Shown: positions 33,790 to 45,530, counted from the first letter of the stretch. The stretch: DNA of 64,000 bases from Callorhinus ursinus (GCF_003265705.1 NW_020312828.1:61010212-61074211), one strand, 5' to 3'. Translations and numbers: made by a program. Notes: generated by a model from the sequence alone, not told the origin.

Positions 33790-36495
33790 GTTGGCTGTGG
33801 ATGAATGTCATGGGCATGAAAACTGGGGGAGTTTACCCAGGAAGCTCAAAGTCAGGGAAAGGTAAGGTTTGACCAAAGGGGATGCTGAGCAGGGATTTGG
33901 ATGTCAAAGCTGATAAGTGATGCCAAATTTAGAGGCAGGCATGAAGAGCAAGTAATTGAGAAGGGATAGAAGGCAAGAGATTAATAATCTCATTTCTTGG
34001 CTGTGCAAACCTGTGCTAGGGGCTCCCTATTAATCCTGAAACAGCTGGGCCTGGGCCTTGGTCATCTGAATGTTAATTGTCATGCTCTGCTTGGAGCAAA
34101 GGGGATCTAGCCTCCCACACGTTCCCAACTGTCCCTCAGAACATCCCCAAATCGCCGCCATTCCCTAGGATCTTCCTAATAGCCAATGTCCACCCTCTGG
34201 CTAGATGAAACAGTCCCCACTGCTCAGCATCACTGATGCCAGGTGAATGGTTAGCATGCCTCGTTGGTAGTTCAATAGTTAGGGCTCTTTGTTTTCAAAA
34301 TTCAAATTGAATTAGCTTAATCAAAATGAGGAATTAATAGGAAGGTGCTGGAGCATTTCATGCAAGAATTGAGAGGAACGGACACTGCTAGCTTTCCGCA
34401 GAAAACAGGATTCAGTCAGGACTTCCTTCCCAGTCTTTCATTTCCAGCTTTCTCATTCCTCTGTGTATATTAGCTACCCCTGCTTCAGACATGCCTGCCA
34501 AGAACTTCATCCAGTAAAGATAGCTTGTGTCTCTCTCTGTTTCCATGTTTTCAACTATCAGGGAAGGAACTCTGACCTTTCCTGGGTCTGGTACCACTCC
34601 TTGAACTACAGCGGGAAGCTGGAAAATAAATAGTAAGTAAAGTAAGTAAAATAAATAAAATAGTAAGTTTCCACCAAAGAAACAGTGGATGACGTAACAC
34701 ATATTCATTAGCAAAGGCTCTTTTTACCCCTTACAAGGCAGACCAAGCATGATATGGAACTTTGCCATCTGCAGAACTGGGATGAATTTTATTCTTCCTT
34801 ATTAAAAGACAAAAGAAAAGCAACCCAGATGCTTTAATTATGTTGATTGTGAGGTGAAGGAGAGCTTTGCTTTTAAATGAATATTGCATTCACCATCATT
34901 AATTGTGTCAGGAAATGGAAGAGACACTTTGGTTTTATATTTGATTATCTCAATACCTATTGAATAAAAAGGTATTTTTGCTTCATTAGCAGTATATAGG
35001 AATAATGATGGATCATTCTAAGTATTATTTCCTTCTTTCTGGTTATAATCACTATATTTAATAAGGAAGAGCCAGGTTCAATAAAGGATGCATCTGGCTT
35101 CAAATGATTAATCAATTTTTATAGAACTCACATGCTGGCCATTTCTTTGGGAAACCAGACAATACATGGTGAAGTCACAGCTCCCTGCATGAGCAACCCA
35201 GACCTCCCCACCAGTTCTGCTTTTACTAATCAGCTTCAACGGACTATCTTGGGGCACGTTTACAAAGGTGCATCAGTTGTCCCTCACATCCTGAATTAAT
35301 GCTGTAGGTAATTAGCTTCAGGAGCTGAGGTCTCTTTCATCTGCATGCCAAGTCAACTAAAGGGTTTTCCTCTGCTACTTGAAATGTGAATCTCTTCCTT
35401 TCATTCCCTCTTTGACCCTCCTCCGTGGTAGTTACTTTAATTAGGATGTCAAATTGTATCATACTGTAGGGAGCTGAACTTTTTGAGATTGTTCCAGGAC
35501 GGACTTTTGAGTTGGGGGGGCAACTTTTCTTTGTATTGTCATTTCCAATTCCTCTGGGCAGGAGATGAACTACTCTTGTGCATTAACCACAGGAAGTGAG
35601 GCTGTGTGTGTGACAGCCTGCAGATGCTGTAGATCCAGATGAAGACATGGAAATCAGCAGGAGACAAACACAAGTACATGCCAAGATGGGCACAGCTGGC
35701 TTGAATGACTGAGGATATCTCTGGAAAAGGGAATGAAAGCCAAAACAAACAAACAAAAACCCCAAACCCTAAATCCTGTGAATTCTTGTTGCCAGGACAT
35801 TTTAGCTACTTAAGAACATGCATGTGTCTTATTTATTGTTGTATCTCCAGAGACTGGGAAAGAGAGAGCAAATACCTGGTGTGTTTGCTGCCATGCCTAC
35901 CGATGCCTTCCTCCCCAGCTGACATCACTAATTGCTCATGGCACTTTCCTGCTGAGCCCACATGTAGCCTCAGACTGCTACAGACAGTAACCACAACTGA
36001 TCAGAGTTGGCACACAAGATGGAATCCGTTTGTAATTCCTGGTCTAGAACATGTAAGCATCTAATGAATACTTATTGAAGGCACAAGTAAATAAAGACGT
36101 GTTTCTAGAGATCAGAGAACTTCACTGCTCTTCCCCTTTCTTGCATTTAGAGTGCTTTTTCCTTTTTCTCAGATGGCTTCCATGGAGTCAGACCCAATAT
36201 TTTTTAATTTATCATATTAACCTCCAATCTTATCTAAAGCAGCGGTAAAACTAGGTTACCCTCCTGCTACATTTACCCTAGCATTCAGACACATCTGGGC
36301 AAGAAGTGGGTCTGAGAAGTCGGTCCTAAAACAGGATATTCAAGCACGTGAGTCTGGATCTAAGGCAACTGGCCAGAATAGAAGGGAGGGAAGATCGTGA
36401 GTCTTGAATTTGTCATTCTGATCATTTCCCAGCCTCGTCCCATGCCAACTTCTACAAGCAAGTGGGCTACAACAGAGGTCCAGGAAAAACCATCA
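33790..36495. other. Long repeat-poor block, no gene
   Basis: I recognise only weak remnants (33830-33970 ancient-repeat-like; 34290-34620 possible LTR/LINE remnant; L2-like ends near 35830 and 36050). The stretch 34790-35160 is AT-rich with several ATTA/TAAT words ('tgctttaattatgttgatt', 'accatcattaattgtgtc') and may be conserved noncoding DNA. Open frames, including 119 codons at 35705-36064, have no motif. Confidence 0.4.
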
Positions 36496-36499
36496 AAAG

Positions 36500-36660
36500 C
36501 TAAGGCGTGGTGTAGGGAATATAGTAAATGGTACTGTCAAAGCCTTGTATGCTGATAGATGGTAAGGACATTTGTGAGCCCACAGAGTTGTTACATCGCT
36601 GTGGGTTATACACCTGAAACTAACATAACATTATGTGTCGGCTATATTTCAGTAAAAAAA
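36500..36660 (+). mobile_element. L1 3' end, sense
   Basis: 'gtgggttatacacctgaaac', 'taacataacattatgtgtcg' and 'gctatatttcagtaaaaaaa' is the 3' terminus of an L1MA-like element with a short A tail. It is severely truncated. Confidence 0.8.
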
Positions 36661-36769
36661 ATACTGCCAGCAGAAGAGCAGACACATCCTACAACATAAT
36701 GAACACGTAATCCTCAAACACACACGCACACACAAAAAGCTAATTCAGCAAGATAATCATGAAATAGTG

Positions 36770-37085
36770 CAAGTATCAAACGCTGGGGGCACTGCGCACC
36801 AACGGAGAATGCTGGCTGCAAAGATGAGTGGCGACTGCTCTTGACCTCTTCATCATTATCCCGAACAGGCCCCATTCGCTTAGCTGCTGCTTTGGGACGG
36901 ACCCTCCCAGAAGGCATGACCACAGGAAGCTGGAGTAGGACTTGGGAGGCAAACCAGCGGCGGGACCCATAGGGCACACAAGACGGCAAGGTGTACCACT
37001 CCCAGGTTACACACCAGCCGGGGACTCTCAGAACCACTTGGGAGAAATACTGGGGTAGTGGGCAGAAATTCTTGCCATGCACTTG
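36770..37085. other. GC- and CpG-richer island of unknown origin
   Basis: The block has many CpGs for this window (for example 'ggcaaaccagcggcgggacc'). The minus strand carries a 122-codon frame (36714-37082) and an overlapping 67-codon frame. Neither has a domain I recognise. It could be a fragment of a retrocopy, an LTR or an old exon. I do not call a gene. Confidence 0.4.
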
Positions 37086-37945
37086 GAGAGGGACGAGAAG
37101 AAATGCTATTATATAATTTGACTTACTTTATAGGGACAGAGAAATTCAGGTTGCGGGTATTTTGAAGGCTTTACTACCTCCAGGACTTTGAACAGAGAGG
37201 ACTACAAGGGAAACACATACCTCAAAAAGTATGTCAAAAGAGAAATAGTATTTTCTTCACAGCAGCCTGATCATCAAAATGCACTAATTTAGTACCCAAT
37301 GTCATGCAGTATTTGGCTTGCTACAAAGGAAACACCGCAGAATTCAGACTCAGCCCTCCAGGAGGGTGTACAAATTAAGAATACCTGTATACACTGTAAC
37401 AGCCAAATAGAAGCCTCAAAGTAATGCAGGGATTGTTGGTGCAACATTTCTATCACATATAGGTCATTCTGCCAAGAGGACTGCAAGCTACTTTGAAGCA
37501 CATGAATATATTATCCAATCTTCTTGACAAAAATAAAAGCTCAGAAATTCAAAATGACAGGAGCCAGGTCTATATGGCTGGAGGGGAATCAGAGCAGTCT
37601 AGAAAATGTGATTAACTCAATTTGCCCCAGTTCCTTAGGGAAGATTCAGAAATAAAAATTACTATTTAATAGTCCAAATAGTAAATGTGGATTGAAAAGG
37701 TCTTTCTGACCTTTCTGCACTTGTGTTTGAGACATAATCTTACTTGAAGGATCAGAGCTAATGGAAGATGAAACATAATAGCATTATTGAGCCTACAAAA
37801 TACAAAGACTTTTCTGTCACCCTAGAATCTCCACCCTAGCCAAAATAAAATAGCAATAAAATCAAGGGTTTGGATGGGAAACTTGGCCATCCTCGGAGCA
37901 GCCCTAATCCTCTTTGATTCCTCTGAAGAATTAAGTAACCTGAGC
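37086..37945. other. Unique DNA, no gene
   Basis: No repeat was recognised. The 70-codon antisense frame at 37289-37501 has no motif. Confidence 0.5.
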
Positions 37946-37954
37946 CGTTGTGGC

Positions 37955-38160
37955 ACAAAGCAGTTCTCAACATTTAACATCCATCAAGATTACCTGGAAA
38001 GTTTGTTCTAACACATTTGCTGGGTTTCTGATTTAGTAGGTTTGGGCTGGGGACCAAAGCTTTCCACTTCTCACACATTCCTAGGTGATGCTCAGGGTGT
38101 GGCCCAGGGGAGCACCATTTGAATGCACTTGTGAAATGATTGATTACCACTGTCTGAATC
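37955..38160 (+). mobile_element. hAT-Charlie-type MER element
   Basis: 'caagattacctggaaagttt', 'tgctgggtttctgatttagt', 'aggtttgggctggggaccaa' and 'cctaggtgatgctcagggtg' match the body of a small hAT-Charlie MER element (cagtggttctcaa type). Transposase is absent. Confidence 0.85.
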
Positions 38161-38516
38161 AGTTACTTCATTGGGCTTGTAAAATGAACACTTAATAATT
38201 TTATCCCTTTATTTCCTATTTATTGGTAGAAATTATTCTTGATAGAACTTTCCTTTATCCATGAAAGCTAGGTGATAACTTCTGAAATACAGACCATATA
38301 GAAAGGCAAGATAGTTGTTGAATTCTCTCCCTTGGATTATTAAATTTCACAGTAATGATTAGTGCTTAGCCAACTCCAGTGGTGTCCAATGAGTTCTTCT
38401 CTCTCCAAAGTCACCAATCAGGTTAGTCACTTCTCTCCATAGGATAGAAAGATCAGAAGTGTGACACTAATGGATAGCCTCTTTCTAACACCCTCTTCAA
38501 TTAGATTAGCAAATGC

Positions 38517-38668
38517 TGGGGCCCCTAGCTGGCTCAGTCGGTGGAGTATGTGACTCTTGATCTCAGGGTCATGAGTTAGAGCCCCACACTGGGCATAGAG
38601 ATTACTTAAAAATAAATAAATAAAACAAAATTTGCTCATGTGTGCCCATTAAAAGAATTTAAAAAAAA
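38517..38668 (+). mobile_element. Carnivore tRNA-Lys SINE, short subfamily without CT tract
   Basis: The head reads 'tggctcagtcggtggagtat' and 'gtgactcttgatctcagggt', the body ends 'agagattacttaaaaataaa', and no CT-rich region is present. A perfect 14-bp target duplication, 'agattagcaaatgc', lies at 38503-38516 and 38669-38682. It is a different subfamily from the other 13 copies. Confidence 0.95.
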
Positions 38669-38694
38669 AGATTAGCAAATGCAAGTGGATTGTC

Positions 38695-40165
38695 TATCTC
38701 TTGATTTTCTAAACAATTCTCTTTGTGTTTTATTATTAAATCTGCCATATTGTTTCTAATCTGTTATAAATTTCTGCTTTTATCTTTTAAAATTTCTTTC
38801 CTCTACTTTGTTTAATTGTTCTTTTTCTGGGTGCTTCATATACTTTTCTTTTTTACTGATTTTGGTATTTAATGCTATAATTTTTCCTCTTACTGCTTAC
38901 TATAGATGTATCCTATAGACACTGATAAGTCAGTTTTTATTTACTTTCTTGAAATTTCTTCATTTCTTTTCCCTTCAACCCATACTGAATTACCTCAATA
39001 AAATACAAGCACCTTGCAAAAAAAATTTTATTTACCCCCACCATTCTTTGTGCTATAGTTTTTATTAATATATATTACAGTTTCTGCAATAGTCATTTTT
39101 GCTTCAATCATTTATCTTTTAATGGAATTATGAGAAAAAATGTGTATATGTATATATTCTCGCATTTCACACCCATCTTTACCATTCTGGGTGCTCTTCT
39201 TTCCTCCATATAGATCTGCATTACCATTTGGTGTCATTTTTCTTCACCTTAAAGAATTTCCTTTAGCATTTCTTTTAGGGCAGATTTTAGGCCAATGAAT
39301 ATTCCCACTTTTTTGTATATGAAAATATCTATTTCTCTCATTTTTGAAGGATATTTTGGTATATAGAATTCTTGATTAACAGTTTTTGTCTCTCAAAACT
39401 GAATGTTATTCTGGTGTCTTCTGGCCTCCTTCATTTCTGATGAGAAGTCATCTGCTAATCACATTGTTCCTCTGCAGGTAACTATAATTTTCTCTTGTTA
39501 CTATCAAATACTCTCTTTATCTTTTGCTCTTAGAAGTTTGACTATGAGGTAATTTGGCATGATTTTCTTTGTATTTTTACTGCTTGTGTTTTGGTGAGCT
39601 TACTGAATATGCAAACTTGGAAAAATCTGGGGAACTTCAGAGTCATTAGTTATTTAAATATTTCCCTGCTCCTTTCTCCACACTCTTGCTGGAATCCAAT
39701 TATATGTATATTAGAACACTTGATGTTGTCCCACAAGTTTCTGAAGCTGTTATTTTTCTTTAATTTTTTTCTCTCTCTCAGTTCTTTAGATAGGATAATT
39801 TCTCTTGAATGATCTTCAAATTCACTCGCTCTTCTTCTGCTCTTTCCAAACCATTCGTAAGCCCAGCTAGTGAATTTTTCATTTTATTCAATTTACTTTT
39901 CAGATCTCGAATTTCCATTTGGTTCTCCTTATAGGTTTTATTTCTCTGTTGAAATTTCCTACCTACTCAGTCACCAAGACTATATTTTCCTCCAATGCTT
40001 TATGTTTTCTTTTAATTATTTGAACATATTTAGAACAGGTGATTTAATCTTCACTAAATCCAACCAGGGTCCTCTCAGAGTCAGTTCATACAGACTATCT
40101 TTTTCCTAAGAATGGGCCACACTTCCCCATTTCTTTGTATGTTTACAAATTTTAGTTGAAAACTG
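38695..40165 (-). mobile_element. Old L1/HAL1-like LINE, antisense
   Basis: 'tagggcagattttaggccaa', 'gtcttctggcctccttcatt', 'tctgatgagaagtcatctgc', 'gatgttgtcccacaagtttc' and 'gaatttccatttggttctcc' are landmarks of the antisense 5'/ORF1 side of old L1M or HAL1 elements. It is strongly decayed, about 1.4 kb, with no surviving frame over 80 codons. Confidence 0.7.
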
Positions 40166-40204
40166 TACCCCTTAAGGAATACCTTGCCCTCACAGAACTT
40201 TCAT

Positions 40205-40333
40205 TTTATTGGGATAATAACTAACACCTACATAGTGCTTACTAAGTTCCAGACACTGATGTAAGAGTGTCAGTTTTTGTTAACATATTTAATCCTCATA
40301 ACAGCCATAAAGTGTAGGTACAATTATTGTCTT
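40205..40333 (+). repeat. MIR 5' half, sense, cut by a carnivore L1
   Basis: 'acctacatagtgcttactaa', 'gttccagacactgatgtaag', 'taatcctcataacagccata' and 'aagtgtaggtacaattattg' give the first half of the MIR core. It stops where the L1 begins. A complementary second half lies at 43227. Confidence 0.8.
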
Positions 40334-40439
40334 GAAGGGACACGGCAGGGATGTCCACTATCACCACTGCTATTCAACGAAGTACTGGAAGCCCTAGCCT
40401 CAGCAATCAGACAACAAAAAGAAATAAAAGGCATCTGAA

Positions 40440-42480
40440 TCGGCAAAGAAGTCAAACTCTCACTCTGCAGATGATATGATACTTTATATGGAAAACCCAA
40501 AAGACTCCACCCCAAAACTGCTAGAACTCATACAGGAATTCAGTAAAGTGGCAGGACATAAAATCAATGCACAGAAATCAGTTGCATTTCTATACACCAA
40601 CAACAAGACAGAAGAAAGAGAAATTAAGGAGTCGATCCCATTTACAATTGCACTAAAAACCATAAGATACCAAGGAATAAATCTAACCAAAGAGACAAAG
40701 TATCTGTACTCAGAAAACTATAGAATACTCATGACAGAAATTGAGGAAGACACAAAGAAATGGAAAAATGTTCCATGCTCATGGGTTGGGAGAACAAACA
40801 TTATGAAAATGTCTATGCTACCTAGAGCAATCTACACATTTAAAGCAATCCCTATCAAAATACCATCAACTCTTTTCACAGAAATGGAACAAATAATCCT
40901 AAAATTTGTATGGAACCAGAAAAGACACTGAACAACCAGAGGAATGTTGAAAAAGAAAAAACAAAGCTGGTGGCATCACAATTCCGGACTTCAAGCTGTA
41001 TTACAAAGCTATAATATCAAGACAGTATGGTACTGGCACAAAAGCAGACACATAAATCAATGGAACAGAATAGAGAGCCCAGAAATGGACCCTCAACTCT
41101 ATGGTCAACTAATCTTTGACAAAGCAGGAAAGAATGTCCAATGGAAAAAAGACAGTCCCTTCAACAAATGGTGTTGGGAAAATTGGACAGACATATGTGG
41201 AAGAATGAAACTGGACCAATTCCTTACAGCACACACAAAAATAGGCTCAAAATGGATGAAAGACCTAAATGTGAGACAGGAATCCATCAAAATCCTTGAG
41301 GAGAACACAGGCAGCAACCTCTTCTGACCTGAGCCGCAGCAACCTCTTCCTAGAAACATCGCCAAAGGCAAGGGAAGCAAGGGCAAAAATGAACTGTTGG
41401 GACTTCATCAAGATAAAAAGCTTTTGCACAGGGGCGCCTGGGTGGCTCAGTCATTAAGCATCTGCCTTCCACTCAGGTCAAGATCCCAGGGTCCTGGGAT
41501 CGAGCCCCGCATCGGGCTCTCTGCTCAGCAGGGAGTCTGCTTCTCCTCTCCCTCTGCCTGCCACTCTGCCTACTTATGGTCTCTCTCTTGCTCTCTCTCT
41601 CTGTGTCAAATAAATAAAAAATAAATAAATAAATAAATAAAGCTTTTGCAGAGCAAAGGAAACAGTCAACAAAACCAAAAGACAACCGACAGAATGGGAG
41701 AAGATATTTGCAAATGACATATCAGATAAAGGGCTAGTATCCAAAATCTATAAAGAACTTATCAAACCCAAAAAACAAATAATCCAATCAAGAAATGGAC
41801 AGAAGATATGAACAGACATTTCTGCGAAGAAGACATCCAATGGCCAACAGACACATGAAAAAGTGCTCAACATCGTTCGGCATCAGAAACACAAACAAAA
41901 CCTCAATGAGATACCACCTCACACCAGTCAGAATGGCTAAAATGAACAAGTCAGGAAACAAAAGATGTTGGCAAGGATGTGGAGAAAGGGGAACCCTCCT
42001 ACACTGTTGGTGGGAATTCAAGCTGGTGCAGCCACTCTGGAAAACAGTATGGAGGTTCCTCAAAAAGTTGAAAGTAGAGCTACCCTGTGACCCAGCAATT
42101 GCACTACTGGATATTTACCCCGAAGATACAAATGTAGTGATCCGAAGGGGCATGTGCACCCCAATGTTTATAGCAGCAATGTCCACAATAGCCAAACTAT
42201 GAAAAGAGCCTAGATGTCCATCAACAGATGAATGGATAAAGAAGATGTGGAATATATATATACAATGGAATATTATGCAGCCATCAAATATGAAATCTTG
42301 CCATTTGCAATGACGTGGATGGAACTAGAGAGTATTATGCTAAGTGAAATAAGTCAATCAGAGAAAGAATTACCATATGATCTCGCTGATATGTGGAATT
42401 TGAGAAACAAGGCAGAGGACCATGGGGAAAGAGAGTTAAAAATGAAATGGGATGAAACCAGAGAGGGAGACAAACTGTAA
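40440..42480 (+). pseudogene. Decayed L1 ORF2 (RT C-terminal part to C-terminal Cys/His region)
   Basis: ORF2 encodes the endonuclease/reverse transcriptase that mobilises L1 and, in trans, carnivore SINEs. Here only the 3' half survives, in five blocks: 40476-40931, 40944-41327, 41397-41430 (then SINE), 41795-42202 and 42232-42480. The reverse-transcriptase motif ADDMIL is at 40467-40484. A two-base loss just before it shifts the frame. A stop at about 40929 separates the first blocks. The C-terminal Cys/His motif is seen in block four as C58-x3-C62-x7-H70, but the final Cys (residue 75, codon 42017-42019) is Phe. The last block reads the usual C-terminus 'MEYYAAIKYEILPFAMTWME'. The gene is inactive: it is truncated, frameshifted and interrupted by a SINE. 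Confidence 0.9.
41431..41638 (+). mobile_element. Carnivore tRNA-Lys SINE, sense, inside the L1 ORF2
   Basis: The copy has a consensus-like head, an intact B box ('gggatcgagcccc'), a CT-rich region and a (AAAT)n tail. The target duplication, 'aaagcttttgcaca' at 41417-41430 and 'aaagcttttgcaga' at 41639-41652, is copied from L1 ORF2. It is therefore younger than the host L1. Confidence 0.97.
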
Positions 42481-42767
42481 GAGACTCTTAATCTCAGGAA
42501 ACAAACTGAGGGTTGCTGGAGTGGAGGGGGGTGGGAGGGATGGGGTAGCTGGGTGATGGACACTGGGGAGGGTATGTGCTATGGTGAGCGCCGTGAATTG
42601 TGTAAGACAGTTGAATCATAGACCTCTACTCCTGAAACAAATAATACATTATATGTTAATAAAAAAATGTACATGGGCAAGCAGGTTTCCTATGTAGCTT
42701 TAACCATGGAACCTCATCAGCACAAAGGGTACTGAGTTTATGAAATAAAAAGTCCAGAACATTAAAA

Positions 42768-42771
42768 TATA

Positions 42772-42812
<41 letters not shown>
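42768..42812. repeat. (GT)n(AT)n microsatellite
   Basis: A short GT run merges into about 16 AT units. It is likely hypervariable and lies just downstream of the L1. Confidence 0.95.
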
Positions 42813-42814
<2 letters not shown>

Positions 42815-42815
<1 letters not shown>

Positions 42816-43140
42816 TGGTTTAGATTTTTCCAGAAGCAGTCCGTCAAACAAGGACTTATGTATAAGTAGTCTATTTTAGTAGTGATCCCAGGAAATAGGC
42901 TTGGGAGTTGGAAAGTAAGGTAGAGAGGAAAGAAGACATTAAATATGGGTTATCAAGTCAGAAATCATAATATATAACTGGAGTTTCATCTCACTGGGAA
43001 ACAATGGGATATGGGCAGAATAAGCCTCAAAGTCATCCCAAAAAAAGATGTGAGGAAGATGAAGTATTTATCACCAGGCTACATCTACCACTGAGTGGGA
43101 GCTCCTCTGGGTGAGCTGAGCATACTCCCATGACCGGGAA
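42815..43140. repeat. Possible medium-age repeat (LTR or LINE remnant)
   Basis: 'gatttttccagaagcagtcc' and 'gtagtgatcccaggaaatag' recall a common mammalian repeat starting 'ttccagaagcaga', which I cannot name. Confidence 0.35.
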
Positions 43141-43226
43141 AAAAAAAAAATGTTCGTAGGCGGGGATTTACAGGGATCTGACATTAAGCATCGCCCGCCA
43201 ACAGGGGAATGTGGTTAGACAACTGC

Positions 43227-43350
43227 TTCTGCTATAATGATTTTCTCCGTGTTACAGATAAGAAAACTGAGACACATAAAAGTTAAATGACTTACCTTGG
43301 AATATTAACTTAGGAATGATTCAACCCTTGAAATCTGTCCCCAGGGTATA
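43227..43350 (+). repeat. MIR 3' half, sense
   Basis: 'ttctccgtgttacagataag', 'aaaactgagacacataaaag', 'ttaaatgacttaccttggaa' follow the second half of the MIR core, picking up where the 40205 half stops. Confidence 0.75.
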
Positions 43351-43392
43351 TTAACTCTTAATGATAATACTATGCCCCATCATTGTATAAAA

Positions 43393-43441
43393 GGATGGAA
43401 GGAAGGAAGGAAACAGAAAGAGAGGAAGGGAGGGAGGAAAA
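43393..43441. repeat. GGAA-rich purine microsatellite
   Basis: Short runs of 'ggaa' and 'ggga' ('ggatggaaggaaggaaggaa') form a degenerate purine tract. Confidence 0.85.
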
Positions 43442-43454
43442 AGTCATAGTTCTT

Positions 43455-43645
43455 CATGAACACATTTTATTTCTACTCCTGGATTCAAGCTTCCAGAGAA
43501 CAGAAATTACATTTTATTCATCTTTATATCCCTCCTCAGCCATCTTTCAACCAACCATACAACCCTGAACCCACCCTGAACGCTACCAGAAAATGCTCTG
43601 CACTGAGTAAATCCCAATAAATAGTTGTTGCTGGGTGAGCAAACC
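43455..43645 (+). repeat. L2 LINE 3' end, sense
   Basis: 'caagcttccagagaacagaa', 'ttcatctttatatccctcct' and 'gagtaaatcccaataaatag' match an L2 terminus. Confidence 0.75.
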
Positions 43646-44039
43646 CCTGTCTAAGGAGATAACCATATGGCCCTGACCACTAGGATGCTTATAATCAAAA
43701 ACTATACTTTCAATTCCTGATACAGTGTAGACTAGTAGGGTCTGGAGTCAGAATCACTCCCAGGAATCATTCACTCTCAGCATTTCACATTCCATGGTTG
43801 ATACTCCTAATGGGTGCCTAATAAATAATTTCCTATCTGCAATATTGCATGATTTCACAATTTGCAAGATGTTTACACGTTCCTCACTCTACTTATTTCT
43901 TCATGAGTTACTTCAAACGCCTAATACCTCTACTAGTGCACTCTTAATTGCCCTAAATTGTATAGAAGAGAAAAACAAAGGTCAGAGTCTATAAAAATGA
44001 AAGTAAAAGTATGTTTTGTAGGATTCTTTTTCAGCAAAT

Positions 44040-44470
44040 ATTCACTCCCCCTCCCTGGGGGTACAGCATATATCCCTGGACCACCAACATAAAGCCATGT
44101 CATTGGTTTTGGCTAAAGGAATATAAGCAAAGGTGATGTGCTTATTCCAAAATGAGGCTTTAAAAAACAGCAAGTTTCTTCTAGCCCTGCAGTGTTCCTG
44201 CAATTTGCCATGGGAATGACATACCCAGGTAGCTGACTCCCCTTGGTCCGGGGTTCCAGAAGGAAAGGTACAGGAACTCACATGAATCTGATCTTGAACC
44301 TGAAGCAGAGCTGAGCCTAGTTGACCTATAGTCCTATGAGCAAGAAGTTGATTTACATATTCACAAGTAAGAAATATTTATGAGTACTTGCTATGTTTGT
44401 TGTTCTAAGCCATTGAGATTTGGGAATTGATTTTTATGCAGTATTATTGCAACAACAGTTGACTAATACC
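44040..44470 (+). repeat. MLT1-like LTR, sense
   Basis: 'ggttttggctaaaggaatat', 'gcaaaggtgatgtgcttatt' and the 3' end 'gttctaagccattgagattt' then 'gcaacaacagttgactaata' are MLT1 (J/K-type) landmarks. Confidence 0.8.
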
Positions 44471-45530
44471 ACAGGTGTGTAGTATTTGAAGTTCTCATGT
44501 GTCTTTGATGGCCAGGGTCTCGGCGCTTCAAGAAATCCTCAGTCTCCCCAGATGTTTCCCACTTGAGCAACTGAGTTGGATGGCTGGGAATAGAAGCTTT
44601 GCTTATTTCAGGCCAAGGGCTCAGGACCCTTAGAGGATTCAGGACTGGTAAAAAGCCACAGCATGGTCCAAGATACGGGTGCTCATGCTTACATATAAGT
44701 AGATGTATCATTAACTTCAACAGCAATAAATTAAACTGATTTTCAGTTTATTATATCTCAAATGAAATAAAATTAACTTTCTAATAATTAGCCACAAATT
44801 CTTAATGTGTTTATCTTTACCATCCTAGCTCTGCTAAGTTGAAAGCCTCAAATCCATCAACCAATAAATCATTCCTTGGGTTTCACTTCAGGGACCAATT
44901 AAAAGCATCAACATGTTTTCTTCCATTACACTGGGAGGGTTTACCTCCACCTGTTGGGATCAGGGCTTCTAAAAGTATGAAGCATGATTGTCCAGGGAAA
45001 AGGAACTTCAGACAACTGGAGGAAAACAGATTCTGTGGAAAGCTAGTTTAGGCAAGCCTAGTGGTTCTGCCCTCCCCACTTTATTCAGAGGGCACATCCT
45101 TCCCTGAACATGTGCTAAATAATATAGCTGACACCACAGAGGGAAAGGTGCTGCTCCCAAACCTGGAGGGAGAGTTCCCGGCAGATAATCCAAGGGCTGG
45201 TTATTTAGCACTTACGCAGGCATCACTCCTCCTGAGGGTCTCCTTTTACATCTCCTGCTCTGCGAGAAACTTTCCACTCAAGACTTAGATAAATGTTTTC
45301 CAGATGATATCAATCATGGTGTTACCTACTAATAGGAATCAAGGAAAAGTAACTGAATTAATTAGCAAGTCAAAAACGAAAAGGAGGAATACTGTGCATG
45401 AAAGAAGAAAAAGAAGAAACCTCGGAGTTCCCTAATCTTCTAGAGTCAAGGTCATTCAAGAAAAAGGGGTGTGGATGAACGTCAAGAAACCTGAGACCTA
45501 GCCAACAGCATGGTTGCTCCAAACCACAGG
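44471..45530. other. Unique DNA, no gene
   Basis: Opposed frames at 44463-44726, 44839-45288 and 45008-45211 have no recognisable motif. No repeat is assigned. Confidence 0.5.

Larger units (their letters stand above)
40334..42660 (+). mobile_element. 5'-truncated carnivore LINE-1, sense, carrying a SINE
   Basis: The element starts within ORF2 (reverse transcriptase) and runs to a 3' UTR with 'gggttgctggagtggagggg', 'ggtatgtgctatggtgagcg', 'taatacattatatgttaata' and a short A tail. That 3' UTR is typical of arctoid carnivore L1s. Without the SINE the copy is about 2.1 kb. No clear target duplication was found, so the left boundary is approximate. Confidence 0.93.

Noticed and set aside
40476..41327. 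Adjacent long frames as a reverse-transcriptase gene or retron-like system
   Set aside because: Motifs and 3' UTR are those of a truncated, frameshifted carnivore L1 ORF2.
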